Shown here in pieces: positions 1 to 7,692 of a stretch of 64,000 bases of DNA. A model generated the notes under the pieces. It saw nothing but the letters and a program-made list of their open reading frames with translations, did not search any database and was not told the origin of the DNA. The position numbers were made by a program, and so were the translations under genes. The DNA comes from Caulobacteraceae bacterium (GTDB taxonomy: Bacteria > Pseudomonadota > Alphaproteobacteria > Caulobacterales > Caulobacteraceae), in contig JARLIQ010000028.1 of NCBI GenBank assembly GCA_031291645.1, positions 1 through 64,000 on the forward strand, read 5' to 3'. Every line of letters starts with the position of its first letter. Position 1 is the stretch's first letter.

Positions 1-579
1 CGACGCTGTTCCTATCTGGCGCCGCCCGCCGCCGCCCCGCCCGAGGCCGCCGAGGCGGGCCTGCGCCCGCGGCTGAAGCTCACGCCGACGGCCACGGACG
101 AGGAGTTCAAGACCGTCTTCGAGGCCGCCGGCGGCCGCGAGCCGGCCGAACCCGCCGCCGCCGGCGACGGCTGGACCTGGAAGGAGCTGCTCTCCTCGAT
201 GGACGAGGCGCCGCCGAGCGACGAGTCGCTGGCCAGCCTGCTGATCGGCGAGATCGAGGCGATGGGCGTCGACGCCGCCGCCCTTCTGCCGCGCCCGCGC
301 ATCGACGAGATCGCCGCCGCCATCCACGGCGGGGACACGACCAGCGCCGCGGACATCGTCCGACGCCTCGCGCCCGCGGCGATCCGGCGGCTGTCGCGGC
401 GGATGCTGTCGGACCGGCGGATGCGCGCCCAGGCCGAGCGCTATGTGCGGCGCTACCAGGACCTCTGGACCGAGACGGTCAACCGCGGCGACAGCGGCGT
501 CATGGCCGCCGCCCTCCTGGGCTCGGACCAAGGCCGGGCCTACCTGCTGCTGGACGCGGCGCTCGGCGAAGTCGCCTGA
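1..579 (+). CDS. C-terminal part of an unrecognised protein (5' end outside window)
   Basis: The reading frame is open from the first base to a TGA at 577-579, giving 192 codons; the true start lies upstream of the window. The first ~65 residues are Ala/Pro/Glu-rich and look like a linker. From about codon 60 on the sequence is predicted helical, with Asp/Glu- and Arg-rich stretches (LIGEIEAMGVDAAALLPRPR, then RMRAQAERYVRRY). I do not recognise a family. The stop overlaps the start of the epimerase gene (TGATG), so the two are probably translationally coupled. No membrane segment is visible in this part. Confidence 0.7.
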   Translation, partial: RRCSYLAPPAAAPPEAAEAGLRPRLKLTPTATDEEFKTVFEAAGGREPAEPAAAGDGWTWKELLSSMDEAPPSDESLASLLIGEIEAMGVDAAALLPRPRIDEIAAAIHGGDTTSAADIVRRLAPAAIRRLSRRMLSDRRMRAQAERYVRRYQDLWTETVNRGDSGVMAAALLGSDQGRAYLLLDAALGEVA

Positions 580-1559
580 TGGCGGAGCTCAGCGTCCGCG
601 CCGAGCGCTGGCCGATCGCAGGCGCCTTCACCATCGCCCGCGGCTCCAAGACCGAGGCCGAGGTGGTGGTGGTCGAGCTGGCCGACGGCGCGGCCTGCGG
701 CCGGGGCGAGGCCGTGCCCTACAAGCGCTATGGCGAGACCGTCGAGGGCGCGCTGGCCGAGATCGAGGGGCTGCGCGGGGCCCTGGAGGCCGGTTGCGAC
801 GCCGGCCGGCTGCAGGGCCTGATCGGCCCCGGCGCGGCCCGCAACGCGGTCGACTGCGCCCTCTGGGACCTTGAGGCCAAGCGCACGGGCGTGCGCGCCT
901 GGGTCCGCGCCGGCCGCCCGCAACTGCACCCGGTGACCACCGCCTACACCCTGAGCCTGGCCTCGCCCGAGGTCATGGCGGACTCGGCGCGGGCGGCGGC
1001 CCACCGGCCCCTGCTGAAGCTCAAGATCGGCGGCGCGGGCGACCTGGACCGGGTCGCGGCGGTGCGCGAGGCCGCGCCGGCCTCGGCCCTGATCGTCGAC
1101 GCCAACGAGGCCCTGAGTTTCGACGAACTGCGCCGCCTCGCGCCCGACTTCGCCCGGCTGGAGGTGCGGCTGATCGAACAGCCGCTGCGGGCCGGCGAGG
1201 ACGAGGCGCTGGAGGGCTACGCCAGCCCCGTCCCGCTTTGCGCCGACGAGAGCCTGCACACCCGCGCCGAACTGGCCGCCTGCGCCCGCCGCTACGCCGC
1301 GATCAATATCAAGCTCGACAAGACCGGCGGCCTGACCGAGGCCCTGGCGCTGGCGGCAAGCGCGCGGGGGCTCGGCCTGTCGCTGATGGCCGGCTGCATG
1401 GTCTCGACCTCGCTGGCCATGGCGCCGGCGCTGATCATCGCCCAGGACGCGGCCTTCACCGACCTGGACGGGCCGCTGCTGCTGGCCCGCGACCGCGAGC
1501 CGGGTCTGGTGTTCGAAGGCTCCCGCATCCTGCCGCCCTCGCCCGCCCTCTGGGGTTAG
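579..1559 (+). CDS. L-Ala-D/L-Glu-type dipeptide epimerase (enolase superfamily)
   Basis: The 326-residue protein matches the muconate-lactonizing/dipeptide-epimerase branch of the enolase superfamily. The N-terminal capping domain is followed by a barrel carrying the expected motifs: a KLKIGG lysine segment near residue 147, metal ligands in IVDANEA, IEQPL and CADESL, and the opposite catalytic lysine in NIKLDKTGG. These enzymes interconvert L-Ala-D-Glu and L-Ala-L-Glu in murein-peptide recycling. The exact substrate is inferred from family resemblance, and related dipeptides are possible. The start overlaps the preceding stop. The gene ends 4 bp inside the convergent MFS gene. Confidence 0.85.
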   Translation: MAELSVRAERWPIAGAFTIARGSKTEAEVVVVELADGAACGRGEAVPYKRYGETVEGALAEIEGLRGALEAGCDAGRLQGLIGPGAARNAVDCALWDLEAKRTGVRAWVRAGRPQLHPVTTAYTLSLASPEVMADSARAAAHRPLLKLKIGGAGDLDRVAAVREAAPASALIVDANEALSFDELRRLAPDFARLEVRLIEQPLRAGEDEALEGYASPVPLCADESLHTRAELAACARRYAAINIKLDKTGGLTEALALAASARGLGLSLMAGCMVSTSLAMAPALIIAQDAAFTDLDGPLLLARDREPGLVFEGSRILPPSPALWG

Positions 1560-2719
1560 GGCCGGGCGCGCACTCGGCGCAGCGACCAGAGCGCGCCGGC
1601 CAGACCGGCCGCCGCCATGGCGGTCATGGACAGGTAGCCCCGCGTGCCCGCCGCGTCGAACAGCGGCCCCGAGGCCATGGTCGCCAGGCCGGTGAGGACG
1701 CCGTTGGCGACGGAGGAATTGAGGGTCTGAGCGGCCGTGGCGCTCGCCGGCGGGCTGAGCCGCTCGATCAGCCGCAGCGAGCCCAGGAAGGTCGCGGTGA
1801 AGCTCAGCGCGTGCAGCGCCTGGATCGGGAACAGCAGGGCCAGCGGCGGCGAAAAGGCCAGCGCCGTCCAGCGCACGATCGCGCCCAGGCCGCCGATGAC
1901 GACCAGCGCCTCGGGCCCCACGCGCCGCCGCCAGGGTTCGAGGAACCACATGAAGAGCACCTCCGCCCCCACGGCGAAGCCCCAGAGCGCGCCGATCCAG
2001 CCCTCCGCCAGCCCCTGACGCCGCCAGGCGAGGGCCGAGAAGCTGTAGTAGAAGCCGTGCGAGGCCTGGATCAGGCCGTTGGAGACCACCGCCAGGACGA
2101 AGGCGCGGTCGGCCAGCAGTCCGCGCAGCCCGGCCAGGAGATCGGCCTTCCGCCCGGACGGCGCCGGGTGCTCGTGCACCGGGTCGGGCGGCAGGAGCAG
2201 CCGCGCGCCGAGGGCGGCCAGGCTGGCCGCCGTCACCGTCCAGACCAGCACGGCGAGCGACGGCGCGGCCAGGAGGATCAGCCCCATGCCGACATTGCCG
2301 CAGATGTAGGCCATCGAGCCGACGCTGCGCGGCAGGGCGTAGGCGAAGCCGTGCCGGCCGGACCGGCGCAGGGTGATCACGTCGGCGAGCGGCGAGAGCG
2401 CGCCCAGGAAGGTCGTGCCGAGGAACCAGCCGATCAGCCACCACCAGAAGCCGTGCAGCACGGCCATGCTGGCGTAGGCCAGGGCCGAGCCTGCGCCCAG
2501 CCAGATCATCGGCGTGCGCCGCAGCCGAAAGCCGTCGGCCCAGAGGGCGATCGCCGGCCCGAGGACGGTCCGCGCGAACTGGGGCGCGGAGACGATGATG
2601 GCGATCTGGGTCCCGCTGAGCCCCTCCCCGCCCAGCCACACCGGCATGAACGGCAGGCTGGCTCCCGATCCGATGAAGATCGCCGCGTAGAACAGGCCAA
2701 GTCCGACGATCACGGGCAT
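1556..2719 (-). CDS. MFS transporter, MFS_1-like (HcaT/phenylpropionate permease type)
   Basis: This 387-residue membrane protein has about 12 hydrophobic segments. The N-terminus (GLGLFYAAIFIGSGASLPFM) and the loop-2 region FARTVLGPAIALWADGFRLRR fit the MFS_1-like group that includes HcaT and nucleoside/phenylpropionate permeases. The substrate cannot be read from sequence. It converges on the dipeptide epimerase gene with a 4-bp overlap and is followed upstream by a DUF1176 gene on the same strand. Function in peptide or organic acid uptake would be a guess. Confidence 0.8.
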   Translation of the reverse strand: MPVIVGLGLFYAAIFIGSGASLPFMPVWLGGEGLSGTQIAIIVSAPQFARTVLGPAIALWADGFRLRRTPMIWLGAGSALAYASMAVLHGFWWWLIGWFLGTTFLGALSPLADVITLRRSGRHGFAYALPRSVGSMAYICGNVGMGLILLAAPSLAVLVWTVTAASLAALGARLLLPPDPVHEHPAPSGRKADLLAGLRGLLADRAFVLAVVSNGLIQASHGFYYSFSALAWRRQGLAEGWIGALWGFAVGAEVLFMWFLEPWRRRVGPEALVVIGGLGAIVRWTALAFSPPLALLFPIQALHALSFTATFLGSLRLIERLSPPASATAAQTLNSSVANGVLTGLATMASGPLFDAAGTRGYLSMTAMAAAGLAGALWSLRRVRARP

Positions 2720-2766
2720 GACCCGCCCCTAGCAGAGTCGCTCCGTCCCGTCGTCCGGCGCGAGGC

Positions 2767-3819
2767 TCAGCCCGGCGCGCGCACCGCGTGGTAGAGCGAG
2801 GGCCAGTCGTCCGAGACCACCCCCTGGCATTGCCCCATCACCGTCTCGTCGAGCAGGCGGAAGCCCTGGCCGTCCCAGACCCAGGTCGCCGCCTCGCCGC
2901 AGTCGCCGATGCCCCGCGCCTTGGCGAAGGCGGTCAGGGTGCGCGTCTCCGGGTCGTAGTTGATGTTCATCAGCTCGTCGTCGGCGTCGGGATTGTTGGG
3001 CTCGGCGTCGGGCGGGACGATCTCGCGCGCCCCGCGACCGGCCTCGTCGGAGACGAACAGCACCGAGAGCAGGTTGTAGGCCCCGGCCGAACAGGGAACG
3101 CCCCAGAGGATCTGGTGCGCCCCGAGCCGGGCGATGGTCGTGTCCTCGCTCTTGGCGCCGGGATCGTCGCAGTCCTTGAGCTTGGGGTTGTCCAGGATCG
3201 CCTTCGGCGCCCGGGTCGGCAGGCCGGCCTGGGAGATCGCGGGCGCGGCGCGGACCACCGGCGCCGCCGGCGCGGCGGGAACGGCCGAGGCCGGCCTGGC
3301 GCCCTTGGCTGCCAGGGCGGTCACCGTGCCGACCCGGCCCTGGCGGTCGTCGATCCACAAGAGCGCCGCGCTGGAGCCGGCCAGCGACAGGGTGATCGGC
3401 GCCTTGCCGCCCGCCAGGGTGAGCTGGCTTCCGTTGCGCACGGCGGCGATCAAGGCCGCGGCCTGGGCGGGCGAGAGTTCCGCCCGGCGCTCCTCGTCGG
3501 TCCCCGTCGTGGCCACCGCCTGCAGGCCCGGCGGGACATGGCCGTCGACGCTGACGCTCCAGGCCAGGGGCCGCTTGCCGTCGTCGCCGTCCTCGGTCTC
3601 GGTGCGCAGGGTGACGCGCGCGGGCGCGTTCGGCCCGGCCGCCCGCACCAGGCGGACGAAGCCGTGGGTGTCGGCGGCCTCGTCGGTATAGCCGAAGGCC
3701 GTGCAGGTCTTGAGGTTGTCGCACAGCGCCGACCAGCTCTTGAAGCTCTTGGCCTCCTGCGCCGCGGCCGGCGCGGCGAGCGCCAGCATCGCGGCGGCGA
3801 CGACGATTGCCGGTTTCAT
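2767..3819 (-). CDS. DUF1176-family secreted/periplasmic protein
   Basis: The protein has 350 residues from the ATG at 3819, which begins a clear Sec signal peptide (MKPAIVVAAAMLALAAPAAA, cleavage after AAA-QE). An open frame extends to an earlier ATG at 3906, but that would put 29 non-signal residues in front and nearly abut the divergent gene, so the shorter start is chosen. The mature part has the DUF1176 layout: an N-terminal FKSWSALCDNLKTCTAFGY segment with two cysteines, a Pro/Ala linker near 180-210, and a C-terminal half with conserved Cys (KDCDDPG, GVPCSAGAYN, GDCGEAATWVWDG). Members are periplasmic proteins of unknown function. Confidence 0.8.
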   Translation of the reverse strand: MKPAIVVAAAMLALAAPAAAQEAKSFKSWSALCDNLKTCTAFGYTDEAADTHGFVRLVRAAGPNAPARVTLRTETEDGDDGKRPLAWSVSVDGHVPPGLQAVATTGTDEERRAELSPAQAAALIAAVRNGSQLTLAGGKAPITLSLAGSSAALLWIDDRQGRVGTVTALAAKGARPASAVPAAPAAPVVRAAPAISQAGLPTRAPKAILDNPKLKDCDDPGAKSEDTTIARLGAHQILWGVPCSAGAYNLLSVLFVSDEAGRGAREIVPPDAEPNNPDADDELMNINYDPETRTLTAFAKARGIGDCGEAATWVWDGQGFRLLDETVMGQCQGVVSDDWPSLYHAVRAPG

Positions 3820-3908
3820 GGTGATCCGCCCGTTCCGCCCGGCGCCATGACGGCATAGGCTGCCGCCCCGCGCAACCATCCCTTGCGCCGACGACGAGGA
3901 CGCCATCG

Positions 3909-4283
3909 ATGACCGCCCGCCCCAGAGCCCTCGCCGCCCTCGCCGCCGCCTGCGGCTTCCTGGCGGTGGCGGCCGGCGCCTTCGGCGCGCACGGGATCGA
4001 GGACCCGACGGCCAAGAGCCTGCTGCACACCGGCGGCGAGTACGGGCTGATCCATGCGCTGGCGGTGTTCGCGGCCCTGTTCGTCGAGGGCCAGGGCGGG
4101 CGCGGGGCGCGCGTCGCGGCCTGGCTGTTCCTGGTCGGCGGGACGGTGTTCGCCGTCTCGCTCTATCTGCTGGCCCTGACCGGCGTGCGCTGGCTGGGCG
4201 CGATCACCCCGGTCGGCGGCCTTGGCATGCTGGCCGGCTGGCTGGTGCTGGGCTTCGCCGCGGTCAGCGAGCGGGCGCGCTAG
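3909..4283 (+). CDS. DUF423 family inner-membrane protein (YgdD-like)
   Basis: This 124-residue protein has four hydrophobic segments and the DUF423 signature: an N-terminal helix ending GAFGAHG, then a YGLIHALAVF helix, GTVFAVSLYLLALTG, and ITPVGGLGMLAGW. Family members are small inner-membrane proteins of unknown role. The gene is divergent from the DUF1176 gene (89 bp between starts) and its 3' end overlaps the convergent Bcr/CflA gene by 20 bp. Confidence 0.88.
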   Translation: MTARPRALAALAAACGFLAVAAGAFGAHGIEDPTAKSLLHTGGEYGLIHALAVFAALFVEGQGGRGARVAAWLFLVGGTVFAVSLYLLALTGVRWLGAITPVGGLGMLAGWLVLGFAAVSERAR

Positions 4284-5523
4284 GGCCCCTGGGCGTGCGG
4301 GCCTTGGGCGGCAGGGCCATGGTGTAGAGCGCCACGGTCGAGGCGACGATGCAGGCCAGGATCACCGCCGACATCGGCAGGGCGCTCCGGGCGTGGATCG
4401 CGCCGGTCACCCCGGAGGCGACGGCGCCCACGGCGAACTGGGCCGCGCCCATCAGGGCCGAGACCGAGCCGGCGCGCCTGGGGTCGATGTTCAGCCCGCC
4501 GGCGATGGTGTTGGGTCCGATGAGGCCGAAGGTACCCATCAGGAAGAACAGGGGGACCAGCACCCCCCACATGCCGGCGAACCCGGTCGCCGCCGCGCCC
4601 GCCATCAGGACCGCGAACACCAGCGAGACCGGCCGCACCAGGGCGACGATCTGCTCGGGCGTGCGGGTGTGCAGGAGCCGGCCGTTGAGCTGGCTCATGG
4701 CGACCATCCCGAATGCGTTCGCGCCGAAGATCCAGCCGAAGTCGGCGGGCTTGACGCCATAGAGGCCGATCAGCAGCCCCGGCGAGCCGGACACATAGGC
4801 GAACAAGGCCGCGCTGTTCAGCGCGCCGGCCAGCACGAAGCCCACGAGCTGGGGCTGGCGCAGGAGTTCGAGATAGGCCCGGGCGGGATGCTCGCCGCGC
4901 GCCTGGGCCGCCGTCTCGGCCGAACGGCTTTCAGGCAGGGCGAAGAAGGCTGCGACGGCGATCAGCGAGCCGAGCACGGTCAGCACCCAGAAGATGGTCC
5001 GCCAGCCGCCGAAGCCGAGCAGCGCCCCGCCGGCCAGGGGCGCCAGGATGGGCGCCAGGCCCATGACCAGCATCAGCAGCGAGAGCACGCGCGCCGAATC
5101 CCTGTGGCCGAAGCGGTCGCGCACCACCGCGCGGGCGACCACCGTGCCGGCGCAGCCGCCCAGCGCCTGGACGAAGCGGGCGACGATCAGGGCCGGCAGC
5201 GAGGGCGCGAGCGCGCAGGCGATCGAGGCCGCCGCATAGAGGGCCGCGCCGATCAGGATCGGTCCGCGCCGGCCCCAGCGGTCGGAGGCCGGGCCGTAGA
5301 CCAGCTGGCCCAGCGCCAGGCCGGCCAGGAACGAGGCGAGCGTCGCCTGGGCCGCGTCGGGCGAGGCGTGGAAGGCGCGCCCGATCGCCGGCAGGCTGGG
5401 CAGATACATGTCGATCGACAGCGGGGCGTAGGCGGTCAGCACGCCCAGCAGCACCACCAGCCCGACCGGCGCCTTGGCCGGCTTGAACGCTTGCGGCCCC
5501 GCGGCCGACGACACCTGAGACAC
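4264..5523 (-). CDS. Bcr/CflA-type multidrug efflux MFS transporter
   Basis: The protein has 419 residues from a GTG at 5523, chosen because a strong GGAGGG lies 4 bases upstream; the frame remains open to 5709, but that stretch overlaps the divergent hydrolase gene and looks noncoding. Twelve transmembrane segments are visible. The DHA1/Bcr signatures are SIDMYLPSLPAIGRAF at the end of helix 1, LVYGPASDRWGRRGP in loop 2-3, and RFVQALGGCAGTVVARAVVRD with helices 4-5. The family exports drugs such as bicyclomycin by proton antiport, and in some bacteria dipeptides or cysteine. The substrate here is unknown. Confidence 0.87.
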   Translation of the reverse strand: MSQVSSAAGPQAFKPAKAPVGLVVLLGVLTAYAPLSIDMYLPSLPAIGRAFHASPDAAQATLASFLAGLALGQLVYGPASDRWGRRGPILIGAALYAAASIACALAPSLPALIVARFVQALGGCAGTVVARAVVRDRFGHRDSARVLSLLMLVMGLAPILAPLAGGALLGFGGWRTIFWVLTVLGSLIAVAAFFALPESRSAETAAQARGEHPARAYLELLRQPQLVGFVLAGALNSAALFAYVSGSPGLLIGLYGVKPADFGWIFGANAFGMVAMSQLNGRLLHTRTPEQIVALVRPVSLVFAVLMAGAAATGFAGMWGVLVPLFFLMGTFGLIGPNTIAGGLNIDPRRAGSVSALMGAAQFAVGAVASGVTGAIHARSALPMSAVILACIVASTVALYTMALPPKARTPRGPSAPAR

Positions 5524-5656
5524 GAAGCCCTCCAACGCCCCTGGGCTTCTATAGGTTTTCGCCGCCGGGGGAACCGTCCGATGCGGCTTGCCTCGCGCCC
5601 GCCGCCCGGTCAGGGTGACGACCGATAATATAGGCGACCAGCCAGGGGAAATGCTC

Positions 5657-6658
5657 ATGACCGACCACGTGGCCGCGCAGATGCCGCCGGTGCAGTACGC
5701 CCAGGTCAATGGAATCCGGATGGCCTACTACGAAGTCGGGCCGCGCGAGGGCGTGCCCGTCATCTTCTGCCACGGCTTTCCGGAACTGGCCTTCTCCTGG
5801 CGCCACCAGCTCAAGGCGTTCGAGGCGGCCGGCCGCTGGGCCATCGCGCCCGACCAGCGCGGCTATGGCCTGACCGAGCGGCCGGCGGCGGTCGAGGACT
5901 ACGACATCGAGCACCTGACCGGCGACATGGCGGCCCTGCTCGACCACCTGGGCGTCGAGAAGGCGATCTTCTGCGGCCACGACTGGGGCGGCATCGTGGT
6001 CTGGCAGATGCCGCTGCATCACCCGGACCGGGTCGCGGCGGTGATCGGGCTGAACACCCCCTTCATGGCGCGCGCGCCGGTCGATCCGATCGCCATCATG
6101 CGCCAGCGGATGGGCGAGGAGATGTACATCGTCCACTTCCAGAAGCCGGGCGAGGCCGACGCGGTGCTGAACGGCGACGTGGAGAAGGCGATGACCTTTT
6201 TCATGCGCCGGCCGATCGCGGGCCTGCCGCCCTCCGCGGGCCTCTCCAGCGAGCGCAAGCCGGGCGAGGCCTCGACCTTCGCCCTGATCGAGATCCTCAA
6301 GGCCTACGACCCGGCCCACGATCCGCGCGAGACCTTCCTCACCGACGACGAGTTCGCCGCCTTCGTCGAGACCTTCGAGCGCACCGGCTTCACCGGCGGG
6401 ATCAACTGGTACCGCAACATGACCCGCAACTGGGAGCGCTCGGCCGGCGTCGAGGAGAAGGTCAAGGTCCCCTCGCTGATGGTCATGGCCGAGAACGACG
6501 CGGTGCTGCCGCCCTCGGCCGCCGACGGCATGGAGGCCTATGTGCCTGACCTGGAGAAGGCTTTGATCAAGGGATCGGGGCACTGGACGCAACAGGAAGA
6601 GCCAGAGGCGGTCAATAAGACGATCCTCGACTGGCTGGACCGACGGTTTCCGAAGTAA
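5657..6658 (+). CDS. alpha/beta hydrolase, soluble epoxide hydrolase-like
   Basis: The 333-residue protein has the alpha/beta-hydrolase core of the epoxide hydrolase/haloalkane dehalogenase group. HGFPE at 39-43 supplies the oxyanion hole, GHDWGG at 107-112 holds the nucleophilic Asp109, a late ENDAVLP segment carries the acid region, and GSGHWTQQEEP gives the catalytic His. HGFPE with GHDWGG is typical of epoxide hydrolases, which open epoxides to diols. The ATG at 5657 is preferred over 5651 because AGGGGA at 5644-5649 then has normal spacing. The gene lies 10 bp upstream of the iminopeptidase gene, so they are probably cotranscribed. Confidence 0.85.
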   Translation: MTDHVAAQMPPVQYAQVNGIRMAYYEVGPREGVPVIFCHGFPELAFSWRHQLKAFEAAGRWAIAPDQRGYGLTERPAAVEDYDIEHLTGDMAALLDHLGVEKAIFCGHDWGGIVVWQMPLHHPDRVAAVIGLNTPFMARAPVDPIAIMRQRMGEEMYIVHFQKPGEADAVLNGDVEKAMTFFMRRPIAGLPPSAGLSSERKPGEASTFALIEILKAYDPAHDPRETFLTDDEFAAFVETFERTGFTGGINWYRNMTRNWERSAGVEEKVKVPSLMVMAENDAVLPPSAADGMEAYVPDLEKALIKGSGHWTQQEEPEAVNKTILDWLDRRFPK

Positions 6659-6668
6659 GATCGGGATA

Positions 6669-7664
6669 ATGGAACGAACCCACGCGCCCGCCTCCCCCGC
6701 CGTCGCCAACGCTCACCGGCGCACGCTCTATCCGGACAACGAGCCTTTCGCCTCCGGGTGGCTCGCGACCGGGGGGCCGCACGAGATCTATTACGAGGAG
6801 TGCGGGCGGCCGGACGGGCGGCCGGCGGTGATCCTGCACGGCGGGCCCGGCGGGGCGATCAACCCCACCATGCGCCGGTTCTTCGACCCCAGCCGCTGGC
6901 GCATGGCCCTGTTCGACCAGCGCGGCTGCGGCAAGTCGCGGCCCAACGCCTCGCTGGAGGACAACACCACCTGGGCGCTGATCGAGGACATCGAGCGGCT
7001 GCGCGAGCACCTGGGGGTGGAGAAGTGGTGCGTGTTCGGCGGCTCCTGGGGCTCGACCCTGGCGCTGGCCTACGCCATCACCCATCCCGAGCGGGTCTCG
7101 GCCCTGGTGCTGCGCGGCATCTTCCTGGTCTCCGAGCGCGAGCTGCGCTGGTTCTACCAGGACGGCGCCTCGATGATGTTCCCCGACGCCTGGGCCCGGT
7201 TCCTCGACCCCATCCCCGAGGCCGAGCGCGGCGACCTGATGGGCGCCTACCATCGCCGCCTGACCCACCCCGACCGGCGCGTCCAGGCGCGGGCGGCGGC
7301 GGCCTGGAGCCAGTGGGAGGGCGACACCATCTCGATCCGCGGGCCCGAGGCGCGCCCGGCCAAGTTCAACGAGATGGACTTCGCCGTCGCCTTCGCCCGG
7401 ATCGAATGCCACTACTTCGCCAACAAGGGCTTCTTCCCCGAGGACGGCTGGATCCTGAACAACATCGCCAGGATCCAGAACATCCCCGGCTGGATCGTCC
7501 AGGGCCGGTTCGACGTGGTCACCCCGCTGGAGTCGGCCTGGAAGCTGAAGACCGCCTGGCCGCGCGCCCATTTCGAGGTGGTGTGGGACGCCGGCCACGC
7601 CTCGACCGAGCCGGGCGTCGTCGACGGCTTGGTGCGGGCGACGGACAAGGCGCTGGCGCTCTAG
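6669..7664 (+). CDS. pip: proline iminopeptidase (peptidase family S33)
   Basis: The 331-residue protein matches bacterial proline iminopeptidase over its whole length. The N-terminal LYPDNEPFASGWLATGG segment, HGGPGG oxyanion loop, DQRGCGKSRP, GGSWGSTLAL (nucleophilic Ser), QGRFDVVTPL (acid) and DAGHAS (His) are all present in order. It releases N-terminal proline from peptides in the cytoplasm. The gene follows the epoxide-hydrolase-like gene after 10 bp. It ends 28 bp before the convergent PhoD-type gene. Confidence 0.93.
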   Translation: MERTHAPASPAVANAHRRTLYPDNEPFASGWLATGGPHEIYYEECGRPDGRPAVILHGGPGGAINPTMRRFFDPSRWRMALFDQRGCGKSRPNASLEDNTTWALIEDIERLREHLGVEKWCVFGGSWGSTLALAYAITHPERVSALVLRGIFLVSERELRWFYQDGASMMFPDAWARFLDPIPEAERGDLMGAYHRRLTHPDRRVQARAAAAWSQWEGDTISIRGPEARPAKFNEMDFAVAFARIECHYFANKGFFPEDGWILNNIARIQNIPGWIVQGRFDVVTPLESAWKLKTAWPRAHFEVVWDAGHASTEPGVVDGLVRATDKALAL

Positions 7665-7692
7665 GAACCCAACCCCGCCGGAGGGTCTCCCC

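Noticed and set aside
540-2639. A 699-codon minus-strand frame across the epimerase and MFS genes
   Set aside because: It runs antisense to the epimerase, whose catalytic motifs are intact, and out of frame with the MFS gene.
5524-5709. An N-terminal extension of the Bcr/CflA transporter to an ATG at 5709
   Set aside because: The extension overlaps the divergent hydrolase gene, is not hydrophobic or conserved-looking, and a strong ribosome site lies before the GTG at 5523.
5549-6709. A 386-codon frame antisense to the epoxide-hydrolase-like gene
   Set aside because: The plus-strand protein has all catalytic motifs; the antisense product does not resemble a family.
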